From NCBI GenBank assembly GCA_017962085.1, contig JAGCWA010000016.1, positions 1 through 64,000 on the forward strand: a stretch of DNA of 64,000 nt, in the 5' to 3' direction. A program made the position numbers and the translations under genes. Positions 44,080 through 54,775 of the stretch are shown here, piece after piece; position 1 is the stretch's first letter, and the number at the start of each line of letters is the position of its first letter. The notes below the pieces were generated by a model. The model did not search any database, had not been told where the DNA came from, and was given only the letters and a program-made list of their open reading frames with translations. Origin of the DNA: Paludibacteraceae bacterium. GTDB lineage: Bacteria > Bacteroidota > Bacteroidia > Bacteroidales > Paludibacteraceae.

Positions 44080-45926
44080 TCGGAACAGGGGGTGGCCCAC
44101 TCCCACAACTTACGGTAGAATTTATGTTTCGTCAGCGTAGCCACGTTGCCGACAATCATCAGTTTCATGCGTGCCCGCGTCATCGCGACGTTCATGCGTC
44201 GGAGTTCCCGCAAGAAACCGATCTCGCCTTCCTCATTCGAGCGCACTAGACTGATCATCACCACGTCCCGTTCCTGCCCTTGGAATCCATCCACGGTATT
44301 AATCGTTATCAGGCTACGGAAGGGCTTCAAGGCCTTATTCGAGCGTAAGAGATGACGGAGGTAATAAACCTGCGCCTTGTAAGGGGAGATGACGCCGAAA
44401 TCAATCCGTTCGTCCAACACGCGATGGGGCCCCACCTTCTCTATGAATTGGGTGAGAAGCGTGATGACCAATTCGCCCTCCATCTTGTTGACACGCCCCG
44501 CAGAAATCGCCACATACTCCTCGTCGAAAGAGAAGTTCTGCGTATCGACCCACTCCACAGGCTCCTCGTAGTCCAGAATACCACGGCAACGCACACACTC
44601 CGCCGCCTTGAGCTTCCCGTCATAGAACCATTCGGAAGAGAACTGCATGATACGCTCGTTCATCCTATACTGCATATCCAGCAAAGAGACGACCCCTGGC
44701 TTAGTCTCGACGACCTTCTCCATCAACGTGTGGGACAACCCCGCACGCTCCGCCTCAAAGCATTTAATCGTAGGAGGCAACTGCTTATGGTCGCCCGCAA
44801 AAATGACCCGATGGGCCTTGCAGATAGGGATCCAGCAAGCCGCCTCGATGGCCTGCGCCGCCTCGTCTATGAAGAGGGACTGGAATGTCCGCCCGTAGAG
44901 CAACTGGTTCGCGGCACCCACCAACGTGCAAGCCACCACGCGCGCATTGGCGAAGAGGCTTTCACGGATCTCATACTCCAACGCCTCCGCCTTCTCCTTC
45001 ACGGTCAACGCCTTGTCACGGTTCGTGCGATAGAGTTCACGGACAGTCTTCCGCATCCCCCATAATGTATCGTACCGAGGGTGCGCCTCAAACATCCGTT
45101 CATAAGTATAGGAGAGCATTTTATCGTCCACTCGGCTAGGATTACCGATTCGCAGGACATTCACGCCACGGTCGACCAGCTGCTCGGAGATCCAATCGAC
45201 CGCCATGTTGCTCTGCGCACAAACCAGCACTTGGCTCTCCCGTCGAAGCGTCTCGCAGATCGCCTCGACCAACGTCGTCGTCTTGCCCGTACCCGGAGGG
45301 CCATGGACAATCGACACATCCTTAGCCATCAAAATTCTATTGACGGCCTCCTCCTGCGAAGCATTCAACCAAGGGAAACGCAGAGGAGAAAACGAAAGGG
45401 TTCCCGCAGGCCTATCGCCTATCAGCGTCTCACGAAGGTCATATAAGCGTCCGCTCTTCACGTTCAGCACCCTATCGAGGGCATCGAACATGGCACGGTA
45501 ACTACTCTCGTCAAAGCTAAGCTGGACCCCCAACCGTTCGGAGGTCTCCAACACCGACAAGCAGTCACGACTCGGCAACACCAACACCAAGGAGTTCTCG
45601 GAGGAGAAACTCACCTGGGAGGCGATCTTTATCGGACGGATTTCATGGTTCATGCTTACCGTAAAGAACTCCACAGCCTTACCATACTCGAAATGGTCGT
45701 CCTCTTCGTCGGAAGCCCCACCAGAGACCTCCACGACAAATTGGTTCAGCGAATTATAGTATGATCGTCCCACAGATATGGGGAACCTGCAATTACCCGC
45801 CGCCACCTTCTTCTCGACAGAGACCAGACTGGATTGCGTGGCGAAACTTTTCTTATCAAACTCATATTCCTGCATCAGCAGGTCACGATGTCTTAGAAGA
45901 GATAATACGGAAGAGTTGGCGGACAT
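44070..45926 (-). CDS. SF1 helicase of the UPF1/IGHMBP2 type
   Basis: The 618-residue protein has all superfamily 1B motifs: Walker A GPPGTGKT at 209-216 followed by TLVEAICE, the DEAA box in LFIDEAAQAIEAACW, GDHKQLPPTIK, the MQYRMNERIM segment, TVDGFQGQERDVVMISLVRS and NVAMTRARMKLMIVGN near the C-terminus. The N-terminal ~190 residues form the beta-barrel region of the IGHMBP2-like family. Such ATPases act on DNA or RNA; the bacterial role is not well defined. Its 3' end overlaps the rhomboid gene by 10 bases in the convergent direction. A terminator of the upstream gene lies just before it. Confidence 0.9.
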   Translation of the reverse strand: MSANSSVLSLLRHRDLLMQEYEFDKKSFATQSSLVSVEKKVAAGNCRFPISVGRSYYNSLNQFVVEVSGGASDEEDDHFEYGKAVEFFTVSMNHEIRPIKIASQVSFSSENSLVLVLPSRDCLSVLETSERLGVQLSFDESSYRAMFDALDRVLNVKSGRLYDLRETLIGDRPAGTLSFSPLRFPWLNASQEEAVNRILMAKDVSIVHGPPGTGKTTTLVEAICETLRRESQVLVCAQSNMAVDWISEQLVDRGVNVLRIGNPSRVDDKMLSYTYERMFEAHPRYDTLWGMRKTVRELYRTNRDKALTVKEKAEALEYEIRESLFANARVVACTLVGAANQLLYGRTFQSLFIDEAAQAIEAACWIPICKAHRVIFAGDHKQLPPTIKCFEAERAGLSHTLMEKVVETKPGVVSLLDMQYRMNERIMQFSSEWFYDGKLKAAECVRCRGILDYEEPVEWVDTQNFSFDEEYVAISAGRVNKMEGELVITLLTQFIEKVGPHRVLDERIDFGVISPYKAQVYYLRHLLRSNKALKPFRSLITINTVDGFQGQERDVVMISLVRSNEEGEIGFLRELRRMNVAMTRARMKLMIVGNVATLTKHKFYRKLWEWATPCSDQK

Positions 45927-45947
45927 AAGAGGAAGAAAATAAAAAAA

Positions 45948-45972
45948 GAAGACCGCCCCAAGAGCGGTCTTC
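45948..45972 (-). terminator. Terminator of the giant T9SS cargo gene
   Basis: GAAGACCGC and GCGGTCTTC form a perfect 9-bp stem with a seven-base loop; on the minus strand a T-rich run follows, 20 bases after the stop codon. Confidence 0.8.
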
Positions 45973-45991
45973 CCAATATAGTCAATACAAA

Positions 45992-48900
45992 TTACTGTTT
46001 GAAGTAAACCACCTCGATGGTACCATTGAATCTTACACCATTGATTACAGCCTCATAGAAGAAGACTCCTGGATCCACCATTCTACCATTGTAATCAGTA
46101 CCGTCCCATCCGTTCATACCTTCAAACACTTTTTGTCCGTAGCGGTCGAAGATAACCACCTGACGTCTCTCCAAGAACACATCATTGAATCCATCCTTGA
46201 GGTACGGAGTGAAGGCCGTCGGAACATGAGTCAAGACATCAATATAGTACAAGTTGGAAGGAACGGCAGGACATACACCATCACCCACCAAGACATAGTA
46301 TGCGGACGAATCGGTAGGGAAGAACTTGTAATAAGTATGGAGTTCCTCGAAATCCCTATACATGATAGAGTCTCTCAGTTCCTCACTCAACTCAGCAAGA
46401 AGAGTACCCTCCTTATCGTATTCGTTTCCATCCCCATCGAACCCGTTCAGTACCTTGTACCAAGAATAGAACACAGGTTTGAAGTGATGCGTATTGATGC
46501 TCAAAACAACTTCATCGCCAGCATAGCAACGAGACAAGCCCAACGGATCTGTCGAAAGTATCAACGAGTCACGGACAAAGCGCTCGTGCAAATCGAGCAA
46601 GATACTATCACGTCTGAAGACCTTGTAATTACGCCAAGCATTCAAATTATCCACAGAACCGACATGGCGCAAACTGTCTTCCATTGAGGAAACCGGCTCG
46701 CCGCAAGTGGTGAACAAACTGCTATCACTCCTCGTGCGACCACACTCATTTTCCGCGAAATAATAAACCGGCACCTCGCTCTTCGTGAATGGAACAGGGC
46801 TATTAGGTTCATAATCCTTATTATCCAATACCCAACCCGTCTTAGTGATCGGAGTACCCATCGGATCCACACAAACAGATGTGAGGCTATCCAACAAGAG
46901 GAGGTCAAGGGAATCGCTCTCGCAAATAGAGATATCACGAGTGAACATGTTAATCCTTGGCTTCTCATTGATGCTCAAGTAAGAATAAGCGGTATCGGCA
47001 CACTGCGTGGTCGTATCCATAACGACAAACACATACGTGCCACTCTGGGAATGTCTGTTCAGATGAGTCTTCTGGATACGGAGTTGATCATATTTAGCCT
47101 TGTCAGAGACATAGAATTGATCGTAGTACGTAGTCCTATTATCACTGAACAAGATGTTCGAAGGAGAGATACTTTCCCAATAGCAATCGTATGCGAATGT
47201 ACTTGGAATCGAGCGAATCTTGCCAGCAGTCTCCACCAAGATATAACCAGAAGCGTAACGGGCATCCTGAGACCACAAGTCGATATAAGAGGAATCACCA
47301 TCCGCACATATCGTGAGATTCTTTGCGGAAAGGGAAACGACATTCTCCGGTTTCATCACGCGGGCAACCATCTTCAAGCTATCCTTGTTGCCGCACTTAT
47401 CAGCGGAGTATATCCAGATCTCCGTATCCTCAGTAATCACCACTCCTGGCGCAGGAGTCTGCCAGATGTCAATATCATCCGTCTCCGTACATGCGTCCTG
47501 AACATAGTTCTTGAAGTTCGTGTACAAAGGAGGAACGGTCATCGTACACTTCTTGATGTTAGAAGCGAGTACCGTATCCCTGAAATTCTCAGGAAGGACA
47601 AACTTAGGAGCAACGGAATCCACTACAAGAACCACTTGCACCATCGGTTCGCTCTCGTTTCCACACTTATCCTTAGCCACCCAAGTACGCCAGATCGTGT
47701 AGTTGTTGTACGAACAATCATGAACGTTTTCGGAGCGGTCTTTCTGAATGGACTTGACAATTTCTATCTCATCTTTCTCAGAACAATTATCGGAAGCATC
47801 GATCGTGACATCCTCCATCTTAAGCGCAATTTCAATCAAAGAATCCTGATCACATGCGATCTTAATGGTATCCAACTTAGTATGGATAACAGGAGGAGTA
47901 ACATCCTTGATGGTATAACGCTGATCGCAAGACACCTCTTGGCCTCTAATGTCTGAAACGAAATAGGTGCGTACTAACGTGTAATCACAAGGCGCAGCCC
48001 CTTGCTCGGTCTCCTCGTAACGGAATGAGCCCTCCTTGTATTTCTTTATCTCGGAAATCTCACCGCCCGCAGCCAAGAACTCCTCAAACGATGTGATTGG
48101 AGCATCGATCTCACCATAGCACTCGTAATCGGTTTTTTGTGGTTGGAAACATTTAAGTACGATAGGCACCATGTCTATGATTTTCACGACCTGATGACAA
48201 GTCTTCACCTCCTCAAAGACATAGTTGAATGTCCAATAAACGGTCGTATTACCTATTTGATAGTCAGCCGTGCTGTCCAAACCGTCACTACGTGAGAAAT
48301 CGATAGTGGCTGCATGGCATGCGTCGATGGTTATGGTAGGTTTTTCCAAACCTGCCAGTCTGACTTCTTCCGCAGTCGCATAGAATTTCTCCATCAACTC
48401 AAGACGTACTGTATCCGCCAATGATGAACAATCGAACAACTTGGTTCTCACCTTCACATTCTTTTCGCAGGAATCCTTCATGATTCCCCTCTTGTCGATA
48501 AAGATCCACTTCAGGTTGGTCGTACCGAGTGGGAATGGTTGGGCATCCCAAGCGATAGGATTACCGTTTGCGTCCTTCACGAGTTCGCCATTGAAACGAC
48601 GTTCTATAATAGGAACAATAGTATCGTCATCGCAAATATCAATTGCCTGTGGGAATACCAGACTATCTTGGAGCCTGCTAGGGTCCAGTGTACATTCTCC
48701 CTCCGGCAATGTGAAAGGAATCGTGTCGCCGTAAATCTCACAACCCTCCAACTTCAGGGAGACGGAGTCCACCACATCCAAATAGGTCACACATGAGTCT
48801 TGATTGCCCGCTTTATCCGTGAACAACCATACGAACTTGTGCACCTCCGTAGGATACATGGCTTTACGCACCTCATCTCCCCGGTATACGATAACTGAGC

Positions 48901-51900
48901 TATCCTTCTGCTTAACATAAGCGATCAGTTCAGGATACAAATATCCGTCACACGCATCGTAAGCCTTTAGTTCAGGCAAGTGAAGGTCTTCAAAAGGAAT
49001 CTCACACTTCGTAGCGAACACTTGCATCTCAGGATCCTTGCAGACAGAGTCCAAATCAGGAGCGGTTCTATCGGTCACACCAATAGGCGTCACACAAGTG
49101 TCCAAATCGCCCTTACCGTTGTTGAAGATCCAAAGCATCTTATGGTAACCACGAGGGAACGAGTCAGCCACACAAGAAGGAAGCGTCTCGAAGTTCGTCA
49201 CCTTGAGAGCCATCTGTTCGATAGGATCCTCCGCACAAACCGTCTCGAATTGACCGTTACGGTGTTGAACCTTCTTCACCGGCACGGAATCGAACGCCGT
49301 GAAAGGATTATCGCAGACGATGACCTCAGACTCGCCCGTAAGAGCATACGTGCTGTCCAAATTGGTCATACGAACCACTTTGACAGGATATGTGATCGTG
49401 TCATAATCCCTAGATTGTTTCTCGCTGATGCCCAAGTTCTCATAATCGTATGGAGTACCGGAACATGCATCGTACGTATACTTCGTCTCGCAGAAATAAG
49501 AGACCTTACCCGTAGGGATGTTAGCCTTCGTGAATGGAGAAGGAGCCGAGCAGGAAGCCGAATCCGTAGCCAAATCGAAAGCATTCGGACAATCTATCGT
49601 AGTAGGTCCACCTGAGGAAATGATCACATCCTGGGAACAAAGAACCGTATCATACTTTTGCGTGTCATAGTCGAAGACATCACTTGAGAACCTATAATAG
49701 ACAGTGGTGAGTCCTATCGGGAAGCGATGCTTCAAGAGCTGCTCACCAGTAATAACGGAGTCTACGGCATAAGTGATGGAATCGCCATTATCGTCCACGC
49801 ACATACCCGTGAACCAGATGTCAAGTTTCACATCTCCGCAATACAATGTATCAGACTGAGGGATAGTCAGCAGACCCGCCAACTTGTAATCCGTGTCCGG
49901 ATTAACCGTGCTCTGCGCCTGGGCGGAAGCATAGCGGTAGACCCTATGAGGGTTCCTGTTCACAATGCTTCTAATCGTTTGAAGGCTATCGCATTTGAAC
50001 ATTGCGACGCTATCCTTCACGTTCACCCTACTATGGCAATACATAGCATTACCGGCAGGATCAGCGAACTTCCAAAGGATGAACGTGGTACCCATCTCAT
50101 AATCATCCTCCAACTTTTTCGCCATGGAGTAGTTCGCAGGATCTACACCAGGATCCGACATACCAGCCTTCATCACCTGAGAACGTCCAGCAAACTCACC
50201 CTTCACCCAAATAATGGTATCCGTGAACGTGAGATCTTGTAGAATAGGGATCTCTATATTCAAGTTCTTGCCAGGACGAGCCACGCAACCGTCTTCTGAA
50301 GAGACGGACACTGTATAGTCTTTTATCAACTCACAATCCACCACCACAGTATCCACATCCTTCACGACCAATTGGTAGGAGCAAGAACTAGACTTGTCAC
50401 AGCCGTCCGTCACAGTGATTTCCACATCTCCCTTACCAGAGAATAAGGTCAGGGCGGTCGCCGGCAAATTCTCCAACTGTATTTTATGCAGCGTATAAGA
50501 CGAGTCGAAACTGTGGTTTGTATCATCCGCCATATAATGTAATTTCACGTGCACGGCAGGATCATCGTCACAACTGGTCTCGAATTTAGGAATCGGCAAG
50601 AATATCGTGGTGTCCAACTGACCTCTACGCAACGTGTATTCGGATGGTTGAGACAACACACTACAATCAACGGACGGAGCATGTGTGGCTTCCATTTTGA
50701 ACTCATCATTGATAGTTGCCCAACATTTTCCATTCACCACTTTCAATGAGACAGGGAACGTTGCACCAACCGTATCACACAAGGCTTTCTTATCATAACC
50801 ATCAATATGGATGACGCTATCGCTCGTCATTGTGGCGCCCGTGAAATTCCACGTGTAACCTAACACCTTCTGATAACCTTCCAATAAGATAGTATCCGAA
50901 GATGTAGCCGCACATATCGTTTCCTCGCCACGCTTCGTGGTGAAATTCAATCCCGAAACATCCGGCTGATCATAAATCCACACAGAGAGGGTATCAGAGC
51001 CTACAGGAGTATGCGCAGTGTCACCCGTCACGCCATCCACCACATAGGTATAAAGATGTAACATATACGGTTTATCCGGTGTATATGACCCACTCAACAT
51101 GGCATTCTCCGCAATACGCACATCCGCGGAATCTCCATTTGGATACGGATGAAGGGTGACCTTTGTGACATTATCAGGCAATCCTTCAGGGGCTTCTAAA
51201 GCCCAAGAAAGCATATAATCGTCGCCATTCTCCTTGATCCAATCAATTTTGGACAAATCTGCCGGCTCAAAATGCTGGGAATGTGGATAAGTGACTATAC
51301 ATGCATTGTCACCCTTAATTCCTGGGCCTTCACCTTCACAAACCCTACCTCCCAATGCGAAGTTAATGGTGGTTTTCCCGTCTGACACAGAATAATAAAA
51401 CACACCCTTATCTTTTATCGTAATATTTGCTCGTTCCTTTTGTCCATACCTATCGAGATCATAAGTTACCTCTCCCGCGGAGAAATTGATTTCAGTCGTG
51501 TAAGTTGCATCGCTGTACTTTTTCCATACGTACTGGGCCTTATGAGGGAATCCCGCCGCATTGACAACAACAACTTCGTCCAGACACGCAATACGAGGTG
51601 TTAGGCAAACGCCTTCCGCCTCCGCACTAATATAGTCAATAGCCACTGTCGCACAATTCGGGAACTGTTCAAAGAATGGTTTAAAAGTATAAAACGGTAA
51701 TTCATTTTGAACAAATGGGAGATAACCATAATACGTCATCTCGAAACGGAAAACATTCACTTGATTTGGTTTAACATTCCGGTTGATAATGTCACCAAAA
51801 ATAAATCTTGTGGCGTCGTTTCCTGCCGGAACGGTTCTATCCTCCAGTACACGATTGGTTTGGTCATCATAAATAGTGATATCCATCAGGTCAGTCGTTT

Positions 51901-52708
51901 GCATACCATGACCTGTACGAGCAATCATTTTTCCCTGACTATCAAATGTACACGGCACACCTTGTGGAATAATCAAGTAAAACCGCATAGTGAAACGGTA
52001 ATTATGTCCCTGGAATTTGTCCTTCGGGAAGGATATAGTGAAGAATTCATCATTCACGTTTTGTTGGACATAAAAATTATTGTTCGGATTAACGCCAAGA
52101 GAATCATCTATATAAAGAGGAATACCAAGTTCCGCTTGGTTCATAATCCTACCATTTTTACCTTGGAATAAGATTCCCTGCTCCGTGAAATACTCCTCCA
52201 AACATCCAGGAGGGACACTGCCCCAATTCACAGACCCAGCCCCACAACCATACTGATAATTGAAATCCGTACCTCCAAAATAATCGCCTGTGGTCGTTTG
52301 ATGGCAATCCTTCACGTTACAAGACTGTTTCAACTTGATCTCTTTCCTATACTCTTTCGAGAAAGAGACTTCATCGTTTTTCGCCTCCGCAAAGACACGA
52401 ACAATCATATCACTCTCGCCCATCGAAAACGCATTGGACGGGACATACAACGTTCCCTGCTTCTTCCACGTGTTTCCATTGTCGTAGGAAATAGACCACT
52501 CATAAGTGTATTTCAGAGAGGCGTTACTCTTTACTCCCACAACCTCGAAAGCAATCGGGTCCTTAGGACAAGCCTCAGACGCACCATTAGAGGCGAAGCC
52601 TGACTCCTTGAACGGATCATCCACCTGCGCCGACACGCCCAACGAAGACAAAAGGGCACAAAGTAGAAAAGCTAACTTTTTCAACCCGCTAAAAATATTT
52701 GAGTTCAT
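45992..52708 (-). CDS. Giant T9SS cargo protein with HYR-like repeats and gliding-motility-type C-terminal domain
   Basis: The 2,238-residue protein has a signal peptide (LKKLAFLLCALLSSLGVSA), an Ig-like segment, and a large N-terminal domain with FTMRFYLIIPQG that looks lectin-like. A long series of HYR-like modules (~650-1750) follows, each with a phrase such as LWKFADPAGNAMYCHSR, WLFTDKAGNQDSCVTYLDV or IFIDKRGIMKDSCEKNVKV. The C-terminal ~80 residues (PTAFTPYLKDGFNDVF, VVIFDRYGQKVFEG, NGWDGTDYNGR, GVFFYEAV) are the CHU_C type domain that targets proteins to the type IX system. It is presumably anchored at or released from the cell surface. An earlier ATG at 52732 is possible. Its binding target is unknown. 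Confidence 0.92.
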   Translation of the reverse strand: MNSNIFSGLKKLAFLLCALLSSLGVSAQVDDPFKESGFASNGASEACPKDPIAFEVVGVKSNASLKYTYEWSISYDNGNTWKKQGTLYVPSNAFSMGESDMIVRVFAEAKNDEVSFSKEYRKEIKLKQSCNVKDCHQTTTGDYFGGTDFNYQYGCGAGSVNWGSVPPGCLEEYFTEQGILFQGKNGRIMNQAELGIPLYIDDSLGVNPNNNFYVQQNVNDEFFTISFPKDKFQGHNYRFTMRFYLIIPQGVPCTFDSQGKMIARTGHGMQTTDLMDITIYDDQTNRVLEDRTVPAGNDATRFIFGDIINRNVKPNQVNVFRFEMTYYGYLPFVQNELPFYTFKPFFEQFPNCATVAIDYISAEAEGVCLTPRIACLDEVVVVNAAGFPHKAQYVWKKYSDATYTTEINFSAGEVTYDLDRYGQKERANITIKDKGVFYYSVSDGKTTINFALGGRVCEGEGPGIKGDNACIVTYPHSQHFEPADLSKIDWIKENGDDYMLSWALEAPEGLPDNVTKVTLHPYPNGDSADVRIAENAMLSGSYTPDKPYMLHLYTYVVDGVTGDTAHTPVGSDTLSVWIYDQPDVSGLNFTTKRGEETICAATSSDTILLEGYQKVLGYTWNFTGATMTSDSVIHIDGYDKKALCDTVGATFPVSLKVVNGKCWATINDEFKMEATHAPSVDCSVLSQPSEYTLRRGQLDTTIFLPIPKFETSCDDDPAVHVKLHYMADDTNHSFDSSYTLHKIQLENLPATALTLFSGKGDVEITVTDGCDKSSSCSYQLVVKDVDTVVVDCELIKDYTVSVSSEDGCVARPGKNLNIEIPILQDLTFTDTIIWVKGEFAGRSQVMKAGMSDPGVDPANYSMAKKLEDDYEMGTTFILWKFADPAGNAMYCHSRVNVKDSVAMFKCDSLQTIRSIVNRNPHRVYRYASAQAQSTVNPDTDYKLAGLLTIPQSDTLYCGDVKLDIWFTGMCVDDNGDSITYAVDSVITGEQLLKHRFPIGLTTVYYRFSSDVFDYDTQKYDTVLCSQDVIISSGGPTTIDCPNAFDLATDSASCSAPSPFTKANIPTGKVSYFCETKYTYDACSGTPYDYENLGISEKQSRDYDTITYPVKVVRMTNLDSTYALTGESEVIVCDNPFTAFDSVPVKKVQHRNGQFETVCAEDPIEQMALKVTNFETLPSCVADSFPRGYHKMLWIFNNGKGDLDTCVTPIGVTDRTAPDLDSVCKDPEMQVFATKCEIPFEDLHLPELKAYDACDGYLYPELIAYVKQKDSSVIVYRGDEVRKAMYPTEVHKFVWLFTDKAGNQDSCVTYLDVVDSVSLKLEGCEIYGDTIPFTLPEGECTLDPSRLQDSLVFPQAIDICDDDTIVPIIERRFNGELVKDANGNPIAWDAQPFPLGTTNLKWIFIDKRGIMKDSCEKNVKVRTKLFDCSSLADTVRLELMEKFYATAEEVRLAGLEKPTITIDACHAATIDFSRSDGLDSTADYQIGNTTVYWTFNYVFEEVKTCHQVVKIIDMVPIVLKCFQPQKTDYECYGEIDAPITSFEEFLAAGGEISEIKKYKEGSFRYEETEQGAAPCDYTLVRTYFVSDIRGQEVSCDQRYTIKDVTPPVIHTKLDTIKIACDQDSLIEIALKMEDVTIDASDNCSEKDEIEIVKSIQKDRSENVHDCSYNNYTIWRTWVAKDKCGNESEPMVQVVLVVDSVAPKFVLPENFRDTVLASNIKKCTMTVPPLYTNFKNYVQDACTETDDIDIWQTPAPGVVITEDTEIWIYSADKCGNKDSLKMVARVMKPENVVSLSAKNLTICADGDSSYIDLWSQDARYASGYILVETAGKIRSIPSTFAYDCYWESISPSNILFSDNRTTYYDQFYVSDKAKYDQLRIQKTHLNRHSQSGTYVFVVMDTTTQCADTAYSYLSINEKPRINMFTRDISICESDSLDLLLLDSLTSVCVDPMGTPITKTGWVLDNKDYEPNSPVPFTKSEVPVYYFAENECGRTRSDSSLFTTCGEPVSSMEDSLRHVGSVDNLNAWRNYKVFRRDSILLDLHERFVRDSLILSTDPLGLSRCYAGDEVVLSINTHHFKPVFYSWYKVLNGFDGDGNEYDKEGTLLAELSEELRDSIMYRDFEELHTYYKFFPTDSSAYYVLVGDGVCPAVPSNLYYIDVLTHVPTAFTPYLKDGFNDVFLERRQVVIFDRYGQKVFEGMNGWDGTDYNGRMVDPGVFFYEAVINGVRFNGTIEVVYFKQ

Positions 52709-52732
52709 TGTATTACAATTAAAATTACCCAT

Positions 52733-53176
52733 TACAAGATCAATTTCTATTAGACAAAAAATAGTTCACGATATTATATTTATATTATTCCGTCATATCA
52801 TCTTCTACTCAACATACATTTCATGCTAAATTATGTGCCTTTGTTCTAATATCATTCTATGTTTTTCTCCACACCTCGCCATCACCAAGAAACATACTCA
52901 ATACTATACAACAAATACTCTTTTAACACATACAAGCAAATCTGAAAATCACATACAACTAAGCATGGATACTCAAACTCTATAATCGCAACAAAATTAA
53001 ACTAAATTTTTCTATTTGTAAATAAATCCTAAAAAAATAGCGCAAAAAAAGATTATTTTTCGCACAATAACCCGTAAATGTATGTTCTAGAACATATTAG
53101 GAAACACTTTTCGCAAACAGAAACTCAAAAAACGGGAAGAGAGACATTATTCTCCCCTCCCACTAATTATTGGATA
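52733..53176. other. AT-rich intergenic region before the giant cargo gene
   Basis: This region lies between the start of the giant gene and the end of glycyl-tRNA synthetase, both on the minus strand. A TAATTTTG box on the minus strand at 52999-52992 could be the promoter of the giant gene, leaving a long leader. No gene or repeat was seen apart from the terminator-like hairpin at 53131-53157. Confidence 0.5.
53131..53157 (-). terminator. Possible terminator of glycyl-tRNA synthetase
   Basis: On the minus strand GGGAGA can pair with TCTTCCC (one bulge), followed by GTTTTTTG, 20 bases after the stop codon. Confidence 0.45.
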
Positions 53177-54730
53177 TCAATCCTGCGCCATCATTTTTTT
53201 GTAAAGATTGCGCATATTGACCGCCTCACCGATAATCTTATGCAAGTCCGCAACTTTCACGCGGTCCTGCTTCATCGTATCACGATAACGCAACGTAACG
53301 GTGTCGTCCTCCAACGTCTGATGGTCTACCGTCACACAGAACGGAGTACCGATAGCGTCTTGGCGACGGTAACGCTTTCCGATGGTATCTTTCTCCTCGT
53401 AAGCGCAACGGTAATCGAACTTCAGCTCGTTCATGATCTCCGTGGCCTTCTCCGGAAGTCCTTCCTTCTTCAACAAAGGCAAAACCGCACACTTCACTGG
53501 AGCCAATGCCGGTGGCAACGAGAGGACAACCCTCTTGTCGCCTCCCTCCAACTGCTCCTCCTTGTACGAAGCGGCCATGACGGAGAGGAACATACGGTCC
53601 ACACCGATGGAAGTCTCGATTACGTAAGGGATATATGACTTGTTCTCCTCTGGATCGAAGTACTCCAACTTCTTCCCGGAGAATTGCCCATGACGTGACA
53701 AATCCCAGTTCGTACGGGAATGAATACCCTCCACCTCCTTGAATCCGAATGGCATGAGGAACTCGATGTCGGTAGCCGCATTGGCATAGTGGGCCAACTT
53801 ATCGTGGTCATGGTAACGATACTTCTCGTCGCCCAAGCCAAGCGCCTTGTGCCATTTGAGGCGGAACGCCTTCCAATGCTTGAACCACTCCATCTCCGTG
53901 CCTGGTTTGCAGAAGAACTGCATCTCCATCTGCTCGAACTCACGCATACGGAAAATGAACTGACGAGCCACAATTTCGTTACGGAACGCCTTACCGATCT
54001 GGGCGATACCGAAAGGCACCTTCATTCTACCCGTCTTCTGTACGTTCAGGAAGTTGGTGAAGATACCCTGGCAAGTCTCAGGACGCAAGTAGATGGACAT
54101 CGTGTTATCCGCCGTGGAGCCCACCTCTGTCTTGAACATCAGGTTGAACTGCTTCACGTCCGTCCAGTTCTTCGTGCCACTGATCGGGCAAACGATCTCC
54201 TCATCAAGGATGATTTGCTTCAGTTCATCCAAGTTATTGTCGTTCAATGCCTTGGAGAAACGCTCGTGAAGAGCGTCACGCTTTTGGATATGCTCCATCA
54301 CCCTTGGGTTCGTGGACTTGAACTTCTCCTCGTCGAACGCATCGCCGAATTTCTTAGCGGCCTTCTCAACCTCCTTGTTGATCTTATCGTCATATTTAGC
54401 GAGTTGGTCCTCGATAAGGACATCGGCGCGATAACGTTTCTTGGAGTCACGGTTGTCGATCAACGGGTCGTTGAACGCATCCACGTGACCGGAAGCCTTC
54501 CATGTGGTAGGTTCCATGAAAATCGCGGCATCAATTCCGACGATGTTTTGGTGGAGCAACGTCATGCTATCCCACCAATACTTCTTAATATTGTTCTTCA
54601 ACTCGACACCATTCTGGCCATAATCATAGACGGCGGCCAATCCGCCATAAATTTCGCTTGAAGGGAATACAAAACCGTACTCCTTACAGTGCGAAACCAA
54701 CTGTTTAAAAACTTCTTCTTGTGAAGCCAT
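53177..54730 (-). CDS. glyS: Glycyl-tRNA synthetase, dimeric single-chain type
   Basis: The 517-residue class II synthetase charges tRNA-Gly. It is the archaeal/eukaryote-like alpha2 form found in Bacteroidota, not the alpha-beta form of Escherichia coli. Motif 1 lies near YDYGQNGVELKNNIKKYWW, motif 2 in GKAFRNEIVARQFIFRMREF and motif 3 in ETSIGVDRMFLSVM. The anticodon-binding domain is C-terminal (~390-510). It starts 45 bases after the cyclophilin gene and is probably transcribed with it, since no promoter was seen in the gap. Confidence 0.96.
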   Translation of the reverse strand: MASQEEVFKQLVSHCKEYGFVFPSSEIYGGLAAVYDYGQNGVELKNNIKKYWWDSMTLLHQNIVGIDAAIFMEPTTWKASGHVDAFNDPLIDNRDSKKRYRADVLIEDQLAKYDDKINKEVEKAAKKFGDAFDEEKFKSTNPRVMEHIQKRDALHERFSKALNDNNLDELKQIILDEEIVCPISGTKNWTDVKQFNLMFKTEVGSTADNTMSIYLRPETCQGIFTNFLNVQKTGRMKVPFGIAQIGKAFRNEIVARQFIFRMREFEQMEMQFFCKPGTEMEWFKHWKAFRLKWHKALGLGDEKYRYHDHDKLAHYANAATDIEFLMPFGFKEVEGIHSRTNWDLSRHGQFSGKKLEYFDPEENKSYIPYVIETSIGVDRMFLSVMAASYKEEQLEGGDKRVVLSLPPALAPVKCAVLPLLKKEGLPEKATEIMNELKFDYRCAYEEKDTIGKRYRRQDAIGTPFCVTVDHQTLEDDTVTLRYRDTMKQDRVKVADLHKIIGEAVNMRNLYKKMMAQD

Positions 54731-54775
54731 TACCTTAATATATTGATTATAATTATATGAATCTGTTTGTTAAAA